64,000 bases of DNA from Hyphomicrobiales bacterium (GCA_900473045.1 UCKS01000019.1:124001-188000); one strand, 5' to 3'. Shown: positions 28,021 to 37,355, numbered from the stretch's first letter. Notes: generated by a model from the sequence alone, not told the origin. Program-made: numbers and translations.

Positions 28021-28841
28021 CGTCTGCCATCGATATCGCCGCCATCGCCAATATCCTGCAGGAAGCCGCCTTCAAGGAAATCCTACCAAAGTTCCGCAAT
28101 CTCGGCGCGGGCGACGTGCGGATGAAATCGGAGGCAATCGATCTGGTGACCGAAGCGGATGAAGCCGCCGAGCGGCTGATCAAGGCCCGGATGGCGGAAA
28201 TCGCACCGGACGCCTTGTTCATCGGCGAAGAATCGGTCTCTGCCAACCCGGCGCTGCTGAGCAGTCTCGCCGGAGCCGATCTTGCCGTCGTCGTCGATCC
28301 GATCGATGGCACGTTCAATTATGCAGCAGGTTTGCCGCTGTTCGGCGTCATGGCCGCTGTCGTTTCAAAGGGTGAGACGGTCGCTGGTCTGATTTACGAT
28401 CCGATGGGTAATGACTGGGTGATTGCCGAAAAGGGTTCCGGCGCCTGGCTCTGCAAGGCTGACGGTTCGCAGGAACAGCTTTCGACGGTTCCGTCCGTGC
28501 CGCTGGAAAGTCTCGTCGGTTGCGCCTCGACCGGTTTTTACGCGCCGGAAAACCGCCGCATCGTCATGGGCAATATGGCCAAGGTCCGCATTGCCACCAG
28601 CTATCGCTGCGCAGCGCATGAGTATCGCGGCTTTGCCGGCGGTCACTTCCACTTCTTGATGTACCAGAAGCTGATGCCGTGGGATCACCTTGCCGGCACA
28701 CTGATTGCGCAGGAAGCCGGCGCTTATGCTGCCCGGTTCGACGGTTCGCCATACCTGCCGCATCATGTCGATGGCGGCCTGCTTCTGGCATCCGACAAGG
28801 ATTGCTGGGAGATGCTGCGCCGCGAGGTGTTCACCGTCTGA
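28017..28841 (+). CDS. Inositol monophosphatase family protein
   Basis: A 274-residue Mg-dependent, Li-sensitive-type phosphatase. Metal motifs seen are IGEESVS (about residues 70-76), [20 protein letters not shown] (about 92-111, the DPIDG-T signature) and [20 protein letters not shown] (WDxAAG-like, about 220-239). Members hydrolyse inositol phosphates, PAP or sugar phosphates such as fructose-bisphosphate; the substrate here is not determinable. It is translationally coupled to ttcA by ATGA, with a bidirectional terminator after it. Confidence 0.9.
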   Translation: MTSAIDIAAIANILQEAAFKEILPKFRNLGAGDVRMKSEAIDLVTEADEAAERLIKARMAEIAPDALFIGEESVSANPALLSSLAGADLAVVVDPIDGTFNYAAGLPLFGVMAAVVSKGETVAGLIYDPMGNDWVIAEKGSGAWLCKADGSQEQLSTVPSVPLESLVGCASTGFYAPENRRIVMGNMAKVRIATSYRCAAHEYRGFAGGHFHFLMYQKLMPWDHLAGTLIAQEAGAYAARFDGSPYLPHHVDGGLLLASDKDCWEMLRREVFTV

Positions 28842-28861
28842 GGCAAGACATCGCCGATAGG

Positions 28862-28898
28862 AAAAGGCCCGCCCGGCATTCGCCGGACGGGCCTTTTT
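28862..28898. terminator. Bidirectional terminator between the inositol phosphatase and MFS genes
   Basis: AAAAGGCCCG and CGGGCCTTTT outer arms plus CCGGC/GCCGG inner arms around ATTC. A and T runs flank both sides, serving the two convergent transcripts. Confidence 0.92.
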
Positions 28899-28917
28899 CG
28901 TGTTCGATTTCAGCGGA

Positions 28918-30201
28918 TTACATATGTCCGCCAGCGCCTTCGAGCGTGGCCTGGTCGTCGCCCGGATGGGTGAAGAGTTTGCCTTTTTCCGCCCAGAACG
29001 TGGCAGCGATCGTCAGCGCACCGAAGACTGCGAAGCCGGCAAAGAGCGGCTGCACTGTGCCATTGAACATCTGGCCGACAAGCCCGCCGAGCAGGGCGCC
29101 GCCGGTTGTCGAGACGAAACCGGTAATGGCGGTCGCAGTGCCTGCGAGGTGCCCCATCGGTTCGAGGCTGATGGCGGTGAAGTTGGTGGCGATGACGGCG
29201 AAGAACATCAGGAGGATCGAAAACAGCACATAGCTGAACAGGAAGCTCGGAGTTCCAGTGAGTGCGACGCCAAGACCGACAATCGATAGCAACGTGAACA
29301 GGATCATTGACGTATGCGAAATCCGACGCATGCCGAAGCGGCGCACGAAGTAGCCGTTGGCAAAGTTGGCGACCGCAATGCCGCCGGCTGTGGCCGCAAA
29401 GGCGAGCGGCAACCAGTCGCCGAGGCCATAGACCTCGCCGAACATCTGCTGCACGCTCATGATGTAGGCGCAGATGACAGCGGTGAACAGCGTCATGCCG
29501 ATCATGTAGCCGCAGGTGATGCGGTTGGTCAGCACCGTGCCGAAGCCGGATAGGACGGCCGATACCGACAACGGCAGGCGCTCCGCCACTGGCAGCGATT
29601 CGCGCATGCGGATCAGTGCCCAGAAGAACAGCACCGCACCGGCAATACCGAGCAGAATGAAGATCCAGTGCCAGTCGGCATAGAGGATGATCGCCTGGCC
29701 GACGGACGGTGCAACGATCGGGATGATCATGAAGACGATCATCACATAGGACATGACACGCGCCATCTCGCGGCCGCCGAAGCAGTCGCGCACGATTGCC
29801 ATCGTGGTGATGCGCACGGCGGCTGCACCGATACCCTGGATGAAGCGCATGACAAGCAGCATCTCGAAGCTGCCGGAAAGGGCGGCGGCGAACATGCAGA
29901 TGGCATAGAAGGCGAGGCCGCAGAGCAGCACACGGCGGCGTCCGAAAGTATCCGAAAGGCTGCCGAAAACGATTTGCGAGCAACCGAATCCGAACATGAA
30001 GACGCCGATGACCCACTGGGTATCGTTGGCGTTCTGCACGCCGAGCGAATGGCCGATGTTCGGTAGCGCCGGCAGCATGATGTCGATCGCCATCGCCACG
30101 CTTGCGGTCATGAGGGCAATGGTGATGACGAATTCGAAGAAGCCGAGGCCTATTCGGGAAGAGCCGATATTTTCGACGTGTTCAGTGGGGATGGCGGACA
30201 T
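28918..30201 (-). CDS. MFS multidrug efflux transporter, Bcr/CflA type (copy 1)
   Basis: A 427-residue inner-membrane transporter with 12 predicted membrane segments. FVITIALMTASVAMAIDIMLPALPNIGHSLGV is the usual first segment of Bcr/CflA proton-drug antiporters. GSLSDTFGRRRVLL is the MFS motif A loop between segments 2 and 3. IVAPSVGQAIILYADWHWIF fits segment 5/6 of the DHA1 family. It lies just downstream of a clear paralogue on the same strand (36-base gap), so the two form an operon of duplicated pumps. Substrates are unknown; family members export bicyclomycin, chloramphenicol or sulfonamides. Confidence 0.88.
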   Translation of the reverse strand: MSAIPTEHVENIGSSRIGLGFFEFVITIALMTASVAMAIDIMLPALPNIGHSLGVQNANDTQWVIGVFMFGFGCSQIVFGSLSDTFGRRRVLLCGLAFYAICMFAAALSGSFEMLLVMRFIQGIGAAAVRITTMAIVRDCFGGREMARVMSYVMIVFMIIPIVAPSVGQAIILYADWHWIFILLGIAGAVLFFWALIRMRESLPVAERLPLSVSAVLSGFGTVLTNRITCGYMIGMTLFTAVICAYIMSVQQMFGEVYGLGDWLPLAFAATAGGIAVANFANGYFVRRFGMRRISHTSMILFTLLSIVGLGVALTGTPSFLFSYVLFSILLMFFAVIATNFTAISLEPMGHLAGTATAITGFVSTTGGALLGGLVGQMFNGTVQPLFAGFAVFGALTIAATFWAEKGKLFTHPGDDQATLEGAGGHM

Positions 30202-30237
30202 GAAGGAACCTATGAATGTCTTGGGAGAGACAGGACG

Positions 30238-31473
30238 TTAAATTGCGGGATTGTGCGGTTTGAAAAGCTTGCCTTTTTCGGCCGTGAGAACAAAGGCAAG
30301 CCCGATGATGGAAACGCTTAGGAAACCGATGGCGAGTGGTGTGATCGTACCGTTGAACGCCTGGCCGATCAGGGCGCCGATGGTGGCGCCGCCGATCGTC
30401 TGGGTGAAGCCCAGCACCGAAGATGCGGTTCCGGCAACATGGCCGAGCGGCTCCATGGCCATGGCGTTGAAATTTGAACCGATCAGACCGAACTGGAACA
30501 TGGCGCAGGCATAGAGAACGGCGAACAACCAGAAGGGAAGCAGATCCGAGACCGAAGCCGCCACCCAGATCAGGCTCGTCAAGACAAAACCGATCAACGC
30601 CCCATGCGACAGGCGGCGCATGCCATAGCGCTTGACCAGCCGCGAATTGGTGAAGGAGGCAAGCGCCATCATGCTGGCAAAGCCCGCGAAGACCAGCGGA
30701 AACCAGGTGCCGAGCCCGTAGATGCCGACAAGGATCTGCTGTGCCGAATTGATGAAGCCGAACAGCGATCCGAACAGAAACGCAGCCGCCAGTGAGTAAC
30801 AGAGCGAGACGCGGTTTGTCAGGACGATGCGGAAGCCGGCCAGGATCGACGTGACCGTGAATGGCCGGCGGTGCTCGACCGAAAGCGTTTCAGGCAGGCG
30901 CAGCATCACCACTGTCGCAACGGAGACCGCAAACAGGCAGATGACCACGAAGATCATATGCCATTCGGCAAAGATCATGATCAGCTGGCCGACGCTTGGC
31001 GCAATAACCGGTACGATCATGAAGACCATCAGCACCAGCGACATAACCTCCGCCATCATTCGGCCGCCGTAGACGTCGCGGACGATCGAGACGGTGATGA
31101 CACGGGTGGCGGCTGCGCCGATGCCCTGGATGAAGCGTAGCACCAGCAACCCGGTAAACGAGGGAACGAAGACGATGGCGAGCGCGCACAGCGCATAGAG
31201 GCCAAGACCGCCAAGCAGAGGCAATTTGCGGCCGAAGCGATCCGACAGCGGGCCGAAAACCAGCTGCGCACAGCCCATGCCGATGAGATAGGCGGTGATG
31301 ATATATTGGCGGGCGTTTTCATCGGCGACGCCCAAGCTGGCGCCGATTTCCTGTAGGCCGGGCAACATGATATCGATCGAAATCGCATTGATCGCCATCA
31401 GCATGGCCATCAGGGCGATGAATTGTGGTTTGGACAGAGCCGGTAGGCCCGGCGCTTCGGACGTTGTGGTCAT
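30238..31473 (-). CDS. MFS multidrug efflux transporter, Bcr/CflA type (copy 2)
   Basis: A 411-residue paralogue of the following gene, with the same landmarks: FIALMAMLMAINAISIDIMLPGLQEIGASLGV, motif A FGPLSDRFGRKLPLL, IAPSVGQLIMIFAEWHMIF and MEPLGHVAGTASSVLGF. Twelve membrane segments are expected. The C-terminus (AEKGKLFKPHNPAI) matches the AEKGKLFTHPG end of copy 1, which points to tandem duplication followed by divergence. It is the promoter-proximal gene; three GAAAC repeats lie just upstream. No adjacent TetR or MarR regulator is present. Confidence 0.88.
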   Translation of the reverse strand: MTTTSEAPGLPALSKPQFIALMAMLMAINAISIDIMLPGLQEIGASLGVADENARQYIITAYLIGMGCAQLVFGPLSDRFGRKLPLLGGLGLYALCALAIVFVPSFTGLLVLRFIQGIGAAATRVITVSIVRDVYGGRMMAEVMSLVLMVFMIVPVIAPSVGQLIMIFAEWHMIFVVICLFAVSVATVVMLRLPETLSVEHRRPFTVTSILAGFRIVLTNRVSLCYSLAAAFLFGSLFGFINSAQQILVGIYGLGTWFPLVFAGFASMMALASFTNSRLVKRYGMRRLSHGALIGFVLTSLIWVAASVSDLLPFWLFAVLYACAMFQFGLIGSNFNAMAMEPLGHVAGTASSVLGFTQTIGGATIGALIGQAFNGTITPLAIGFLSVSIIGLAFVLTAEKGKLFKPHNPAI

Positions 31474-31815
31474 GGGATTTCCTGGCGATGGTGCCGGGCG
31501 CCTGAAACTGGAAACTGAAACGTTTCCGGCGCAGATGAAAATGCTGGAGCCAGCAGAGAAATCGAACTAAAAGCGCGGCTCCGAAGCGCTTTCAAAACGG
31601 TAACCGGGATCACCGGTCTAAAGCAAAGCCGGCAAAGCAGGCCGGCGATCACGAAGGTATAAGGGAGGTCAGATCTAGCCTCGGTCGACGATGCAGAGAT
31701 CCGCACCGCCTGTGCATACTCCCAACATGGCGACCGGCTTGTGACAGCCAATCATATTGGCTCTGGCTAAAAAAGTGCGCGTAACATTAGGGTGTCGTCA
31801 CTGTCATCCTGAATC
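31474..31815. other. Intergenic region upstream of the MFS pair, no gene seen
   Basis: About 340 bases without a plausible gene. Near the MFS start are the GAAAC repeats listed separately. Further on there is GCCGGCAAAGCAGGCCGGC (31630-31648), an imperfect hairpin without a T-tract. The open frames crossing it have no recognisable domain. Confidence 0.45.
31504..31526. promoter_or_regulatory. GAAAC repeats and palindrome upstream of the MFS operon
   Basis: GAAAC occurs at 31504, 31511 and 31517, and the last copy forms the perfect palindrome GAAACGTTTC (31517-31526). It lies 31-53 bases before the first MFS gene, in operator position. Regulator unknown. Confidence 0.4.
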
Positions 31816-31841
31816 AAAAAAGGCGGTGACCCGCCTTTTCA
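31816..31841 (-). terminator. Rho-independent terminator of grxD
   Basis: On the minus strand AAAAGGCGG and CCGCCTTTT pair around a four-to-five-base loop, followed by TTTTTTG. Confidence 0.85.
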
Positions 31842-31867
31842 GGTGTCACTGTTCCTCAGATCGGATG

Positions 31868-32203
31868 TCAGGCTGCGCCCTTGACCGCGATGCCGTGTTC
31901 TTCGAAATGTGACTGGAGTTCGCCAGCCTGGAACATTTCACGCACGATGTCGCAACCACCAATGAATTCGCCCTTGACGTAGAGCTGCGGAATGGTCGGC
32001 CAGCTGGAATAGTCCTTGATGCCCTGGCGAAGGTCCGCATCGGCGAGCACATTGATGCCCTTGTAGTCGACGCCGATATAATCGAGCATCTGCACAACCT
32101 GGCCGGAGAACCCACACTGCGGGAACTGGGGGGTGCCCTTCATGAAAAGAACGACATCGTTGCTCTTCACTTCATTGGCGATGAAATCGTTGATACCGCT
32201 CAT
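31868..32203 (-). CDS. grxD: Monothiol glutaredoxin, Grx4 family
   Basis: A 111-residue CGFS glutaredoxin. [19 protein letters not shown] (about residues 22-40) holds the single active-site cysteine that shares a [2Fe-2S] cluster with glutathione. [21 protein letters not shown] is the glutathione-binding part. These proteins carry Fe-S clusters and partner with BolA proteins. bolA is two genes upstream on the same strand, so the pair is probably one functional unit for iron and Fe-S homeostasis. AAGGA lies 7 bases before ATG 32203, which is preferred over the ATG at 32221. Confidence 0.95.
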   Translation of the reverse strand: MSGINDFIANEVKSNDVVLFMKGTPQFPQCGFSGQVVQMLDYIGVDYKGINVLADADLRQGIKDYSSWPTIPQLYVKGEFIGGCDIVREMFQAGELQSHFEEHGIAVKGAA

Positions 32204-32341
32204 GGCGTAGTCCTTCCTCATCCCGCTTCAAGGGCCGGGTGTGTCGATCTATGTTAGATAACATGCACGCCGGTGATTTTCACCACCTGAATACAACAAA
32301 AATTGATGGCTTGCACGACTGCAACAGTAACCAGGGCAGTC

Positions 32342-32563
32342 CTAGCGTATCCTGCTGCGAGATGCAGCTGTCTTGCGCCGGCTCACCTGCTTCTTTGCCG
32401 GCTTTGCCTTCGCTACCGCCGCCTTCTTGAAGCGGCCGGTACTTGCCGAGCGGGTTTGCCGCTTTTGCCGTTTGGTTGTCGTCGTCCCGCCGGCCTTCTT
32501 CAGGATTTCCTTCAGAACGCTCTCGACCACGCCGCTGACCAGCTCTTTCATGAGGTTGGCCAT
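32342..32563 (-). CDS. Small basic hypothetical protein between bolA and grxD
   Basis: A 73-residue protein. The first 25 residues (MANLMKELVSGVVESVLKEI) form an amphipathic helix; the rest is a Lys/Arg/Thr/Ala-rich tail with runs like KRQKRQTRS and KKQVSRRK. The pattern resembles histone-like or nucleic-acid-binding tails. It starts 8 bases after bolA stops and precedes grxD on the same strand, so all three are probably on one transcript. I do not recognise a domain. Low complexity makes it possible, but unlikely given its placement, that the frame is not translated. Confidence 0.6.
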   Translation of the reverse strand: MANLMKELVSGVVESVLKEILKKAGGTTTTKRQKRQTRSASTGRFKKAAVAKAKPAKKQVSRRKTAASRSRIR

Positions 32564-32571
32564 CCGGCGTG

Positions 32572-32805
32572 TTACTCCGGCGCAGATGTCTGAAGGGCGA
32601 GCGCGTGCAGTACACCACCCATATTACCCTTCAGCGCATTGTAGACCATCTGGTGCTGTTGCACCCGGCTCTTGCCGCGGAAGGCTTCCGCGACAACTTC
32701 GGCTGCGTAATGATCGCCATCGCCGGCGAGATCCCGGATTGTCACCTTTGCGCCGGGAATGCCGGACTTGATCATGTCTTCAATATCGCCAGGTGCCATC
32801 GGCAT
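32572..32805 (-). CDS. bolA: BolA-family protein
   Basis: A 77-residue protein of the short BolA/YrbA class with the class II KH-like fold. GDIEDMIKSGIPGAKVTIRDL forms the first helix/strand, and AFRGKSRVQQHQMVYNAL contains the conserved His that helps ligate the [2Fe-2S] cluster shared with monothiol glutaredoxin. MGGVLHALALQT is the usual C-terminal helix. The nearby grxD supports the partner assignment. It lies 18 bases downstream of purL, with which it may be co-transcribed. Confidence 0.93.
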   Translation of the reverse strand: MPMAPGDIEDMIKSGIPGAKVTIRDLAGDGDHYAAEVVAEAFRGKSRVQQHQMVYNALKGNMGGVLHALALQTSAPE

Positions 32806-32823
32806 TTGTCTGCACTCCCTGAT

Positions 32824-35058
32824 TTACTCGGCAGCGATTTGTGTTTCGCCATCCATGAAGTCAGGGAACCATGATTCATGCACCGAGCGCAATTGCAGAA
32901 TTGCAAGCGGCTTGGCTGAACCGAGCACGACTTCCGTGCCGCCGGTGCTGCCGATGACAGGGGCTGCCACGCCCGCAGCCTTTGCCCGCTCGGCAACCAG
33001 GGCTGCATGTTCCGGCTTGACGGTCACGACATACCGTCCCTGGTCCTCGCCGAAGAAGACTTCGACCGGATCGTGGCCGGCAACGGCCGATACCTTGGCG
33101 CCGATACCCGATGCCATGGCCATTTCGGCAACCGCGAGCGCCAGTCCACCGGACGAGCAGTCATGGACGGCGGTCGTCAGGCCATCGGTGATCAGGTTGC
33201 GAACGAAATCGCCGGTCTTGCGTTCATGGGCGAGGTCGACATGCGGGGCAGGGCCATCGGTGCGGCCATGGATGTCGCGCAGATAGACCGACTGGCCGAG
33301 ATGCGTTCCAAGGCCTTCCGGGGCGCCGACGAGCAGGATGGTTTCGTCTTCGGCGGCAAAGCGGATGCGCGCCATCTGCGACCAGTCACCGAGCAGTCCG
33401 ACGCCGCCGATGGTCGGGGTCGGCAGGATGCCCTGGCCGTTGGTCTCGTTGTAGAGCGAAACGTTGCCGGAGACGATCGGGAAATCGAGCGCACGGCAGG
33501 CTTCGCCGATACCCTTGATGGCATGAACGAGCTGGCTCATGATTTCCGGACGTTCCGGGTTGCCGAAATTCAGATTGTCGGTGGCGGCCAGCGGCAAGGC
33601 GCCGGTCGCAGTGATGTTGCGCCAGCATTCGGCCACGGCCTGCTTGCCGCCTTCGAACGCGTCGGCCTCGACATAACGCGGGGTGACGTCGGAGGAGAAA
33701 GCCAGCGCCTTGGTCGGGTGGCCTTCGACACGGACAACGCCGGCATCGCCGCCGGGAAGCTGCAGCGAATTGCCCTGGATCAGCGTGTCATATTGCTCAT
33801 ACACCCAGCGGCGCGAGGAGTTGTTGGCGGAGCCCACCAGCGACAGAACCGCGTCGGCGATGTCGGCTTGCGGAACATCACCGGCTGCCAAGGGTGCTGC
33901 AACCTTGGCCGGGGTCCAGGGACGGTCGTATTCTGGGGCTTCGTCGCCCAGTTCCTTGATCGGCAGGTTGGCGACTTCCTCGCCCTGATGGATGACGCGG
34001 AAGCGCAGATCGTCGGTGGTCTTCCCGACGATGGCAAAATCGAGCCCCCATTTGACGAAGATCGCCTTGGCGACTTCTTCCTTGGCGGGTTCGAGCACCA
34101 TGAGCATGCGCTCCTGGCTTTCCGACAGCATCATTTCATAGGCTGTCATGCGCTCTTCGCGCACTGGCACCTTGTCCAGTTCCAGCTCGATGCCAAGATC
34201 GCCCTTGGCGCCCATTTCGACAGCCGAGCAGGTAAGGCCGGCAGCACCCATGTCCTGGATGGCGATAACAGCGCCGGTCTTCATCAGCTCAAGGCAGGCT
34301 TCGAGCAGGCATTTTTCGGTGAAGGGGTCGCCAACCTGCACGGTCGGGCGCTTTTCCTCGATCGATTCGTCGAATTCGGCCGATGCCATCGTTGCACCGC
34401 CTACACCGTCACGGCCGGTCTTGGCGCCGAGATAAACGACCGGCAGGCCGACGCCCTTGGCTTCCGACAGAAAGATCGCATCGGACTTGGCAAGGCCGGC
34501 AGCAAAGGCGTTGACGAGGATATTGCCGTTATAGCGGGCATCGAACTCGACTTCGCCGCCGACCGTCGGCACACCGAAGGAATTGCCATAACCGCCGACA
34601 CCGGCAACGACGCCGGAGACGAGATGGCGGGTCTTCGGATGATCCGGTGCGCCGAAGCGCAATGCGTTCATTGCCGCGATCGGACGCGCGCCCATGGTGA
34701 AGACGTCGCGCAGGATACCGCCGACGCCGGTGGCCGCGCCCTGATAGGGCTCGATATAGGATGGGTGGTTGTGGCTCTCCATCTTGAAGACGACGACATC
34801 GCCATCATCGATATCGACGACACCGGCATTTTCGCCCGGGCCCTGGATGACGCGCGCACCGGTAGTCGGCAGCGTGCGCAGCCATTTCTTCGAGGACTTG
34901 TAGGAGCAGTGCTCGTTCCACATCGCCGAGAAGATGCCGAGTTCCGTAAACGTCGGCTCGCGGCCGATCAGGCCCAGAATGCGCTGATACTCATCCGGCT
35001 TCAGGCCGTGCGAGGCAATCAACTCGGGGGTGATGGGGCGGGTATTGGAAATGGTCAT
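32824..35058 (-). CDS. purL: Phosphoribosylformylglycinamidine synthase subunit PurL
   Basis: A 744-residue large subunit of the small-PurL type; it needs PurQ (glutaminase) and PurS, both encoded 3-6 kb away. It makes FGAM from FGAR in the fourth step of purine synthesis. [20 protein letters not shown] near the start carries the catalytic His. Other landmarks are [47 protein letters not shown] and [17 protein letters not shown]. The start at 35058 drops 23 unlikely residues found in the longer frame. The minus-strand gene is followed closely by bolA. Confidence 0.97.
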   Translation of the reverse strand: MTISNTRPITPELIASHGLKPDEYQRILGLIGREPTFTELGIFSAMWNEHCSYKSSKKWLRTLPTTGARVIQGPGENAGVVDIDDGDVVVFKMESHNHPSYIEPYQGAATGVGGILRDVFTMGARPIAAMNALRFGAPDHPKTRHLVSGVVAGVGGYGNSFGVPTVGGEVEFDARYNGNILVNAFAAGLAKSDAIFLSEAKGVGLPVVYLGAKTGRDGVGGATMASAEFDESIEEKRPTVQVGDPFTEKCLLEACLELMKTGAVIAIQDMGAAGLTCSAVEMGAKGDLGIELELDKVPVREERMTAYEMMLSESQERMLMVLEPAKEEVAKAIFVKWGLDFAIVGKTTDDLRFRVIHQGEEVANLPIKELGDEAPEYDRPWTPAKVAAPLAAGDVPQADIADAVLSLVGSANNSSRRWVYEQYDTLIQGNSLQLPGGDAGVVRVEGHPTKALAFSSDVTPRYVEADAFEGGKQAVAECWRNITATGALPLAATDNLNFGNPERPEIMSQLVHAIKGIGEACRALDFPIVSGNVSLYNETNGQGILPTPTIGGVGLLGDWSQMARIRFAAEDETILLVGAPEGLGTHLGQSVYLRDIHGRTDGPAPHVDLAHERKTGDFVRNLITDGLTTAVHDCSSGGLALAVAEMAMASGIGAKVSAVAGHDPVEVFFGEDQGRYVVTVKPEHAALVAERAKAAGVAAPVIGSTGGTEVVLGSAKPLAILQLRSVHESWFPDFMDGETQIAAE

Positions 35059-35241
35059 CGGGGTCCATTCGGTCCGTTGGAGTATCCCGGACGGCCAAGG
35101 TTCCGTCAGCTTGCAGGGATACGTCAAAACAAAGAGATCACGTCGTGGTTTCTTTAGCCGAAGCGACTGCCGGATGCGACAGGAAAATGGCGGAAAAGCA
35201 CAGGAGATCGCGTGCTTTTCGCCGATAATGCGGGGGCATGC

Positions 35242-36660
35242 TCAGGCGAAGCTGTCGTAACCTGTGCGGCCGCTGTCAAGCAGGCGGCGCAGCGTCAGGA
35301 AACCGCGCCGCACCTCGTTGCGGTCGGCCGGTGACGAGAAGCCGATCCGGACGCGGTGATAGACGCTCTCCGTCCGTCCGGCCTTGAACTCGTCCTCGTC
35401 ATCGACCAGCACACCTTCCTCGAAAGCCGCATGCTTGAAGGTACCGGAGAACCAGGGCTCCGATAGTTTCAGCCAGAGGAACGGCACATGCGGGTGCGAA
35501 TTGAAGTCAATGCCGGCGAAGATTTCGCGCGCCATTTGTTCCCGTGCCCTGATCTCGTCGATGCTTTTGGAGCGCAAGGCCGCCGCTTCGCCGCTCAGAA
35601 CCAGCCGCGCGCAGAGTTCGGCAAGCAGGAACGGCATGCCGCCGCTGACCATCTTGTGGGCGATGCGGATGCGCTGGCTGAAATGCGGAGGGCAGGCGAC
35701 CCAGCCGCCGCGCACCCCGGCAGCCACCGATTTCGACAGGCCGCCGACCAGGAATGTCCGCTCCGGTGCCAGTTCAGCCAGAAGCGGCAGAGTGTCTCCG
35801 GTCATCGCGCCATAAAGATCGTCTTCCAGTAGCCAGACGCCATAACGGCGGGCGATGTCGGCGATCGCCTGGCGTCGTTCCAGTGACAATGTCACCACTG
35901 TCGGGTTTTGCGCTGTTGGCATGAGGAAGGCGAGTTTCGGGTGCTGCTGGGCGCAGACACGCTCGAAATCGTCGGGATCCAGGCCGTAGTCGTCGGTGCG
36001 CAAGAGAATCGTTCGGCGCCCGATCAGCCCGGCACTGCGGCTGATCTGGGAGTAGGTGATATTTTCGAAGGCGATCTTGTCGCCCGGGGCCGTGACGGCG
36101 GCGATCACCGCGACAGCGCCGGCATGGGCGCCAAGCGTCGGCACGATGCGATCAGGCTGGGGCCGGAAACTTCCCTTGGCAAGCCATTGGCTTCCCGCCG
36201 TAAACCAGTGTGCCGGAAAATCGCGGGCGTAGCTGGCGATATCGGCGTGATGGTCGCGACTGATGTCGATCAGCACCTTCTCAAGCGACGCGCCCTGGCC
36301 GATATCCGGTGCAGCCGTGCTGTCGAACCGAAGTTTTCCGGGCTGCGGCCTGAGAGGCCGTGTGCCCGCGAGTGCCACGCTCATCGGATCAGGCTGTTCG
36401 GCGGGGCGCAATTCGGCATTGTCGAGCACGTAGGTCCCGCGTCCCACCTCGCCACTGACAAGTCCGCGTTCGCGCACCAGATGATAGGCGCGGCCGATTG
36501 TCCCGATTGTCACGCCGATATCGAAAGCAAGATTGCGCTGTGGCGGCAACTTGGTGCCGACAGTCAATACGCCACCGGCAATCGCCTGCTCGATCTGATC
36601 GGCGATGCGGGCATAAAGCGGGCCCTGGCCTTGGTTGGGGTCTGGCATCCATGTTGTCAT
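35242..36660 (-). CDS. MocR-type GntR regulator with aminotransferase domain
   Basis: A 472-residue fusion of a GntR winged helix (about residues 12-78: LYARIADQIEQAIAGGVLTVGTKLPPQRNLAFDIGVTIGTIGRAY) and a fold-type I aminotransferase-like domain. The PLP lysine sits in ERTFLVGGLSKSVAAGVRGGW (near residue 305), with YGVWLLEDDLYGAM containing the cofactor Asp. MocR/PdxR proteins use PLP as an effector; they control vitamin B6, amino acid or osmolyte genes. A TTGTCA-TGACAA palindrome covers its own start codon and another lies 24 bases further out, so autoregulation is likely. It is divergent from a DUF1127 gene, a possible target. Confidence 0.88.
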   Translation of the reverse strand: MTTWMPDPNQGQGPLYARIADQIEQAIAGGVLTVGTKLPPQRNLAFDIGVTIGTIGRAYHLVRERGLVSGEVGRGTYVLDNAELRPAEQPDPMSVALAGTRPLRPQPGKLRFDSTAAPDIGQGASLEKVLIDISRDHHADIASYARDFPAHWFTAGSQWLAKGSFRPQPDRIVPTLGAHAGAVAVIAAVTAPGDKIAFENITYSQISRSAGLIGRRTILLRTDDYGLDPDDFERVCAQQHPKLAFLMPTAQNPTVVTLSLERRQAIADIARRYGVWLLEDDLYGAMTGDTLPLLAELAPERTFLVGGLSKSVAAGVRGGWVACPPHFSQRIRIAHKMVSGGMPFLLAELCARLVLSGEAAALRSKSIDEIRAREQMAREIFAGIDFNSHPHVPFLWLKLSEPWFSGTFKHAAFEEGVLVDDEDEFKAGRTESVYHRVRIGFSSPADRNEVRRGFLTLRRLLDSGRTGYDSFA

Positions 36661-36668
36661 GGTGACAA
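36654..36668. promoter_or_regulatory. TGACAA palindrome overlapping the mocR start codon
   Basis: TTGTCA-TGG-TGACAA, perfect 6-base arms. It spans the ATG of the minus-strand regulator, so binding here would block its expression. Confidence 0.55.
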
Positions 36669-36691
36669 TTTCTACATTGCATCGGTTTTCC

Positions 36692-36705
36692 TGTCAATTA
36701 TGACA
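36692..36705. promoter_or_regulatory. TGTCA-N4-TGACA palindrome between mocR and the DUF1127 gene
   Basis: Perfect 5-base arms around ATTA, same half-site as the site at the mocR start. Centres are about 37 bases apart, fitting a MocR dimer that bridges two sites. It lies 45 bases before the DUF1127 start. Confidence 0.6.
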
Positions 36706-36749
36706 ATGCAATATCAAATGAAACCGTTGCAATAGATGCGGAGGCGACA

Positions 36750-36992
36750 ATGAGTACAATTTGCATCAATGATGGAGATGAATGTACCTCGGATATGGGT
36801 ACATTTAAGCCGCGTCGCTTCGTCTCGCGACTGAAGGGGCTCGGTTGGTTTATGATCGTCTGGATTTTGGGCCGTGAAGAAAAGCGGCTGAGCCGCATTG
36901 CCCTTTCCGAGCTGACGGATGAGCAGCTTGCCGATATCGGCGTCACGCCGGCCGAGGCACGCCGGGAGGCGGCGCGGCCGTTCTGGAACTGA
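36750..36992 (+). CDS. DUF1127 small protein
   Basis: An 80-residue protein ending in the DUF1127 signature (about residues 47-70): REEKRLSRIALSELTDEQLADIGVTP. Preceding it is a short hydrophobic segment (LGWFMIVWILG) that may be amphipathic. Small DUF1127 proteins in Agrobacterium and Rhodobacter influence RNA turnover and phosphate or stress responses; that is family knowledge only. GGAGG is 5 bases before the ATG. A hairpin (AATGTACC/GGGTACATT, 36781-36806) lies in the early coding region; a start at the ATG 36795 would shorten it. Divergent from mocR. Confidence 0.78.
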   Translation: MSTICINDGDECTSDMGTFKPRRFVSRLKGLGWFMIVWILGREEKRLSRIALSELTDEQLADIGVTPAEARREAARPFWN

Positions 36993-37007
36993 CAGCGGTG
37001 TTTCAGG

Positions 37008-37355
37008 CTACAGCAGTTCCTGGACCTTCGCCTTCGGACGACAGAGTTTTGCGCCTCTTTCCGTCACCACGATCGGCCTCTGCATCAACTCCGGATGGGC
37101 CAGCATGGCGTCGATAATCTGCCGGTCCGTCTTGCTCTCGTCATCGAGCTTGAGCGACAGGTATGCGGGCTCTTTGGTCCGCAGCAACTGGCGCGGCGCC
37201 ATGTCCATCGCCAGCAGAAGAGCCAGCATCTCTTCATGGCTTGGCGGTGATGCCATGTAGTCGATAATCGCAGGTTCGGTGCCTGCCTCGCGAATGAGCT
37301 TGAGAACCGAGCGGGACGTATCGCAACGACGATTGTGATAAATCATGACGGTCAT
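37008..37355 (-). CDS. ArsC/YfgD-family arsenate reductase-like protein
   Basis: A 115-residue thioredoxin-fold protein. IYHNRRCDTSRSVLKLI carries the family's catalytic cysteine (residue 10) in the N-x-R-C position, and RPIVVTERGAKLCRPKAKV gives the conserved Arg triad region of glutaredoxin-linked ArsC. The usual R-C-S-K-S is R-C-D-T-S here, so true arsenate reductase activity is uncertain; no arsenic operon is nearby. AAAGG sits 7 bases before ATG 37355, which is preferred over 37361. Confidence 0.85.
   Translation of the reverse strand: MTVMIYHNRRCDTSRSVLKLIREAGTEPAIIDYMASPPSHEEMLALLLAMDMAPRQLLRTKEPAYLSLKLDDESKTDRQIIDAMLAHPELMQRPIVVTERGAKLCRPKAKVQELL

Noticed and set aside
31630-31648. 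GCCGGC...GCCGGC hairpin upstream of the MFS genes as a terminator
   Set aside because: No T-tract follows on either strand and no gene ends near it on the appropriate side.
33007-35157. 716-codon open frame antisense to purL
   Set aside because: Translation lacks any family motif and is Gly/Arg/His/Asp-rich, as expected for an antisense shadow; purL itself has all its catalytic motifs.
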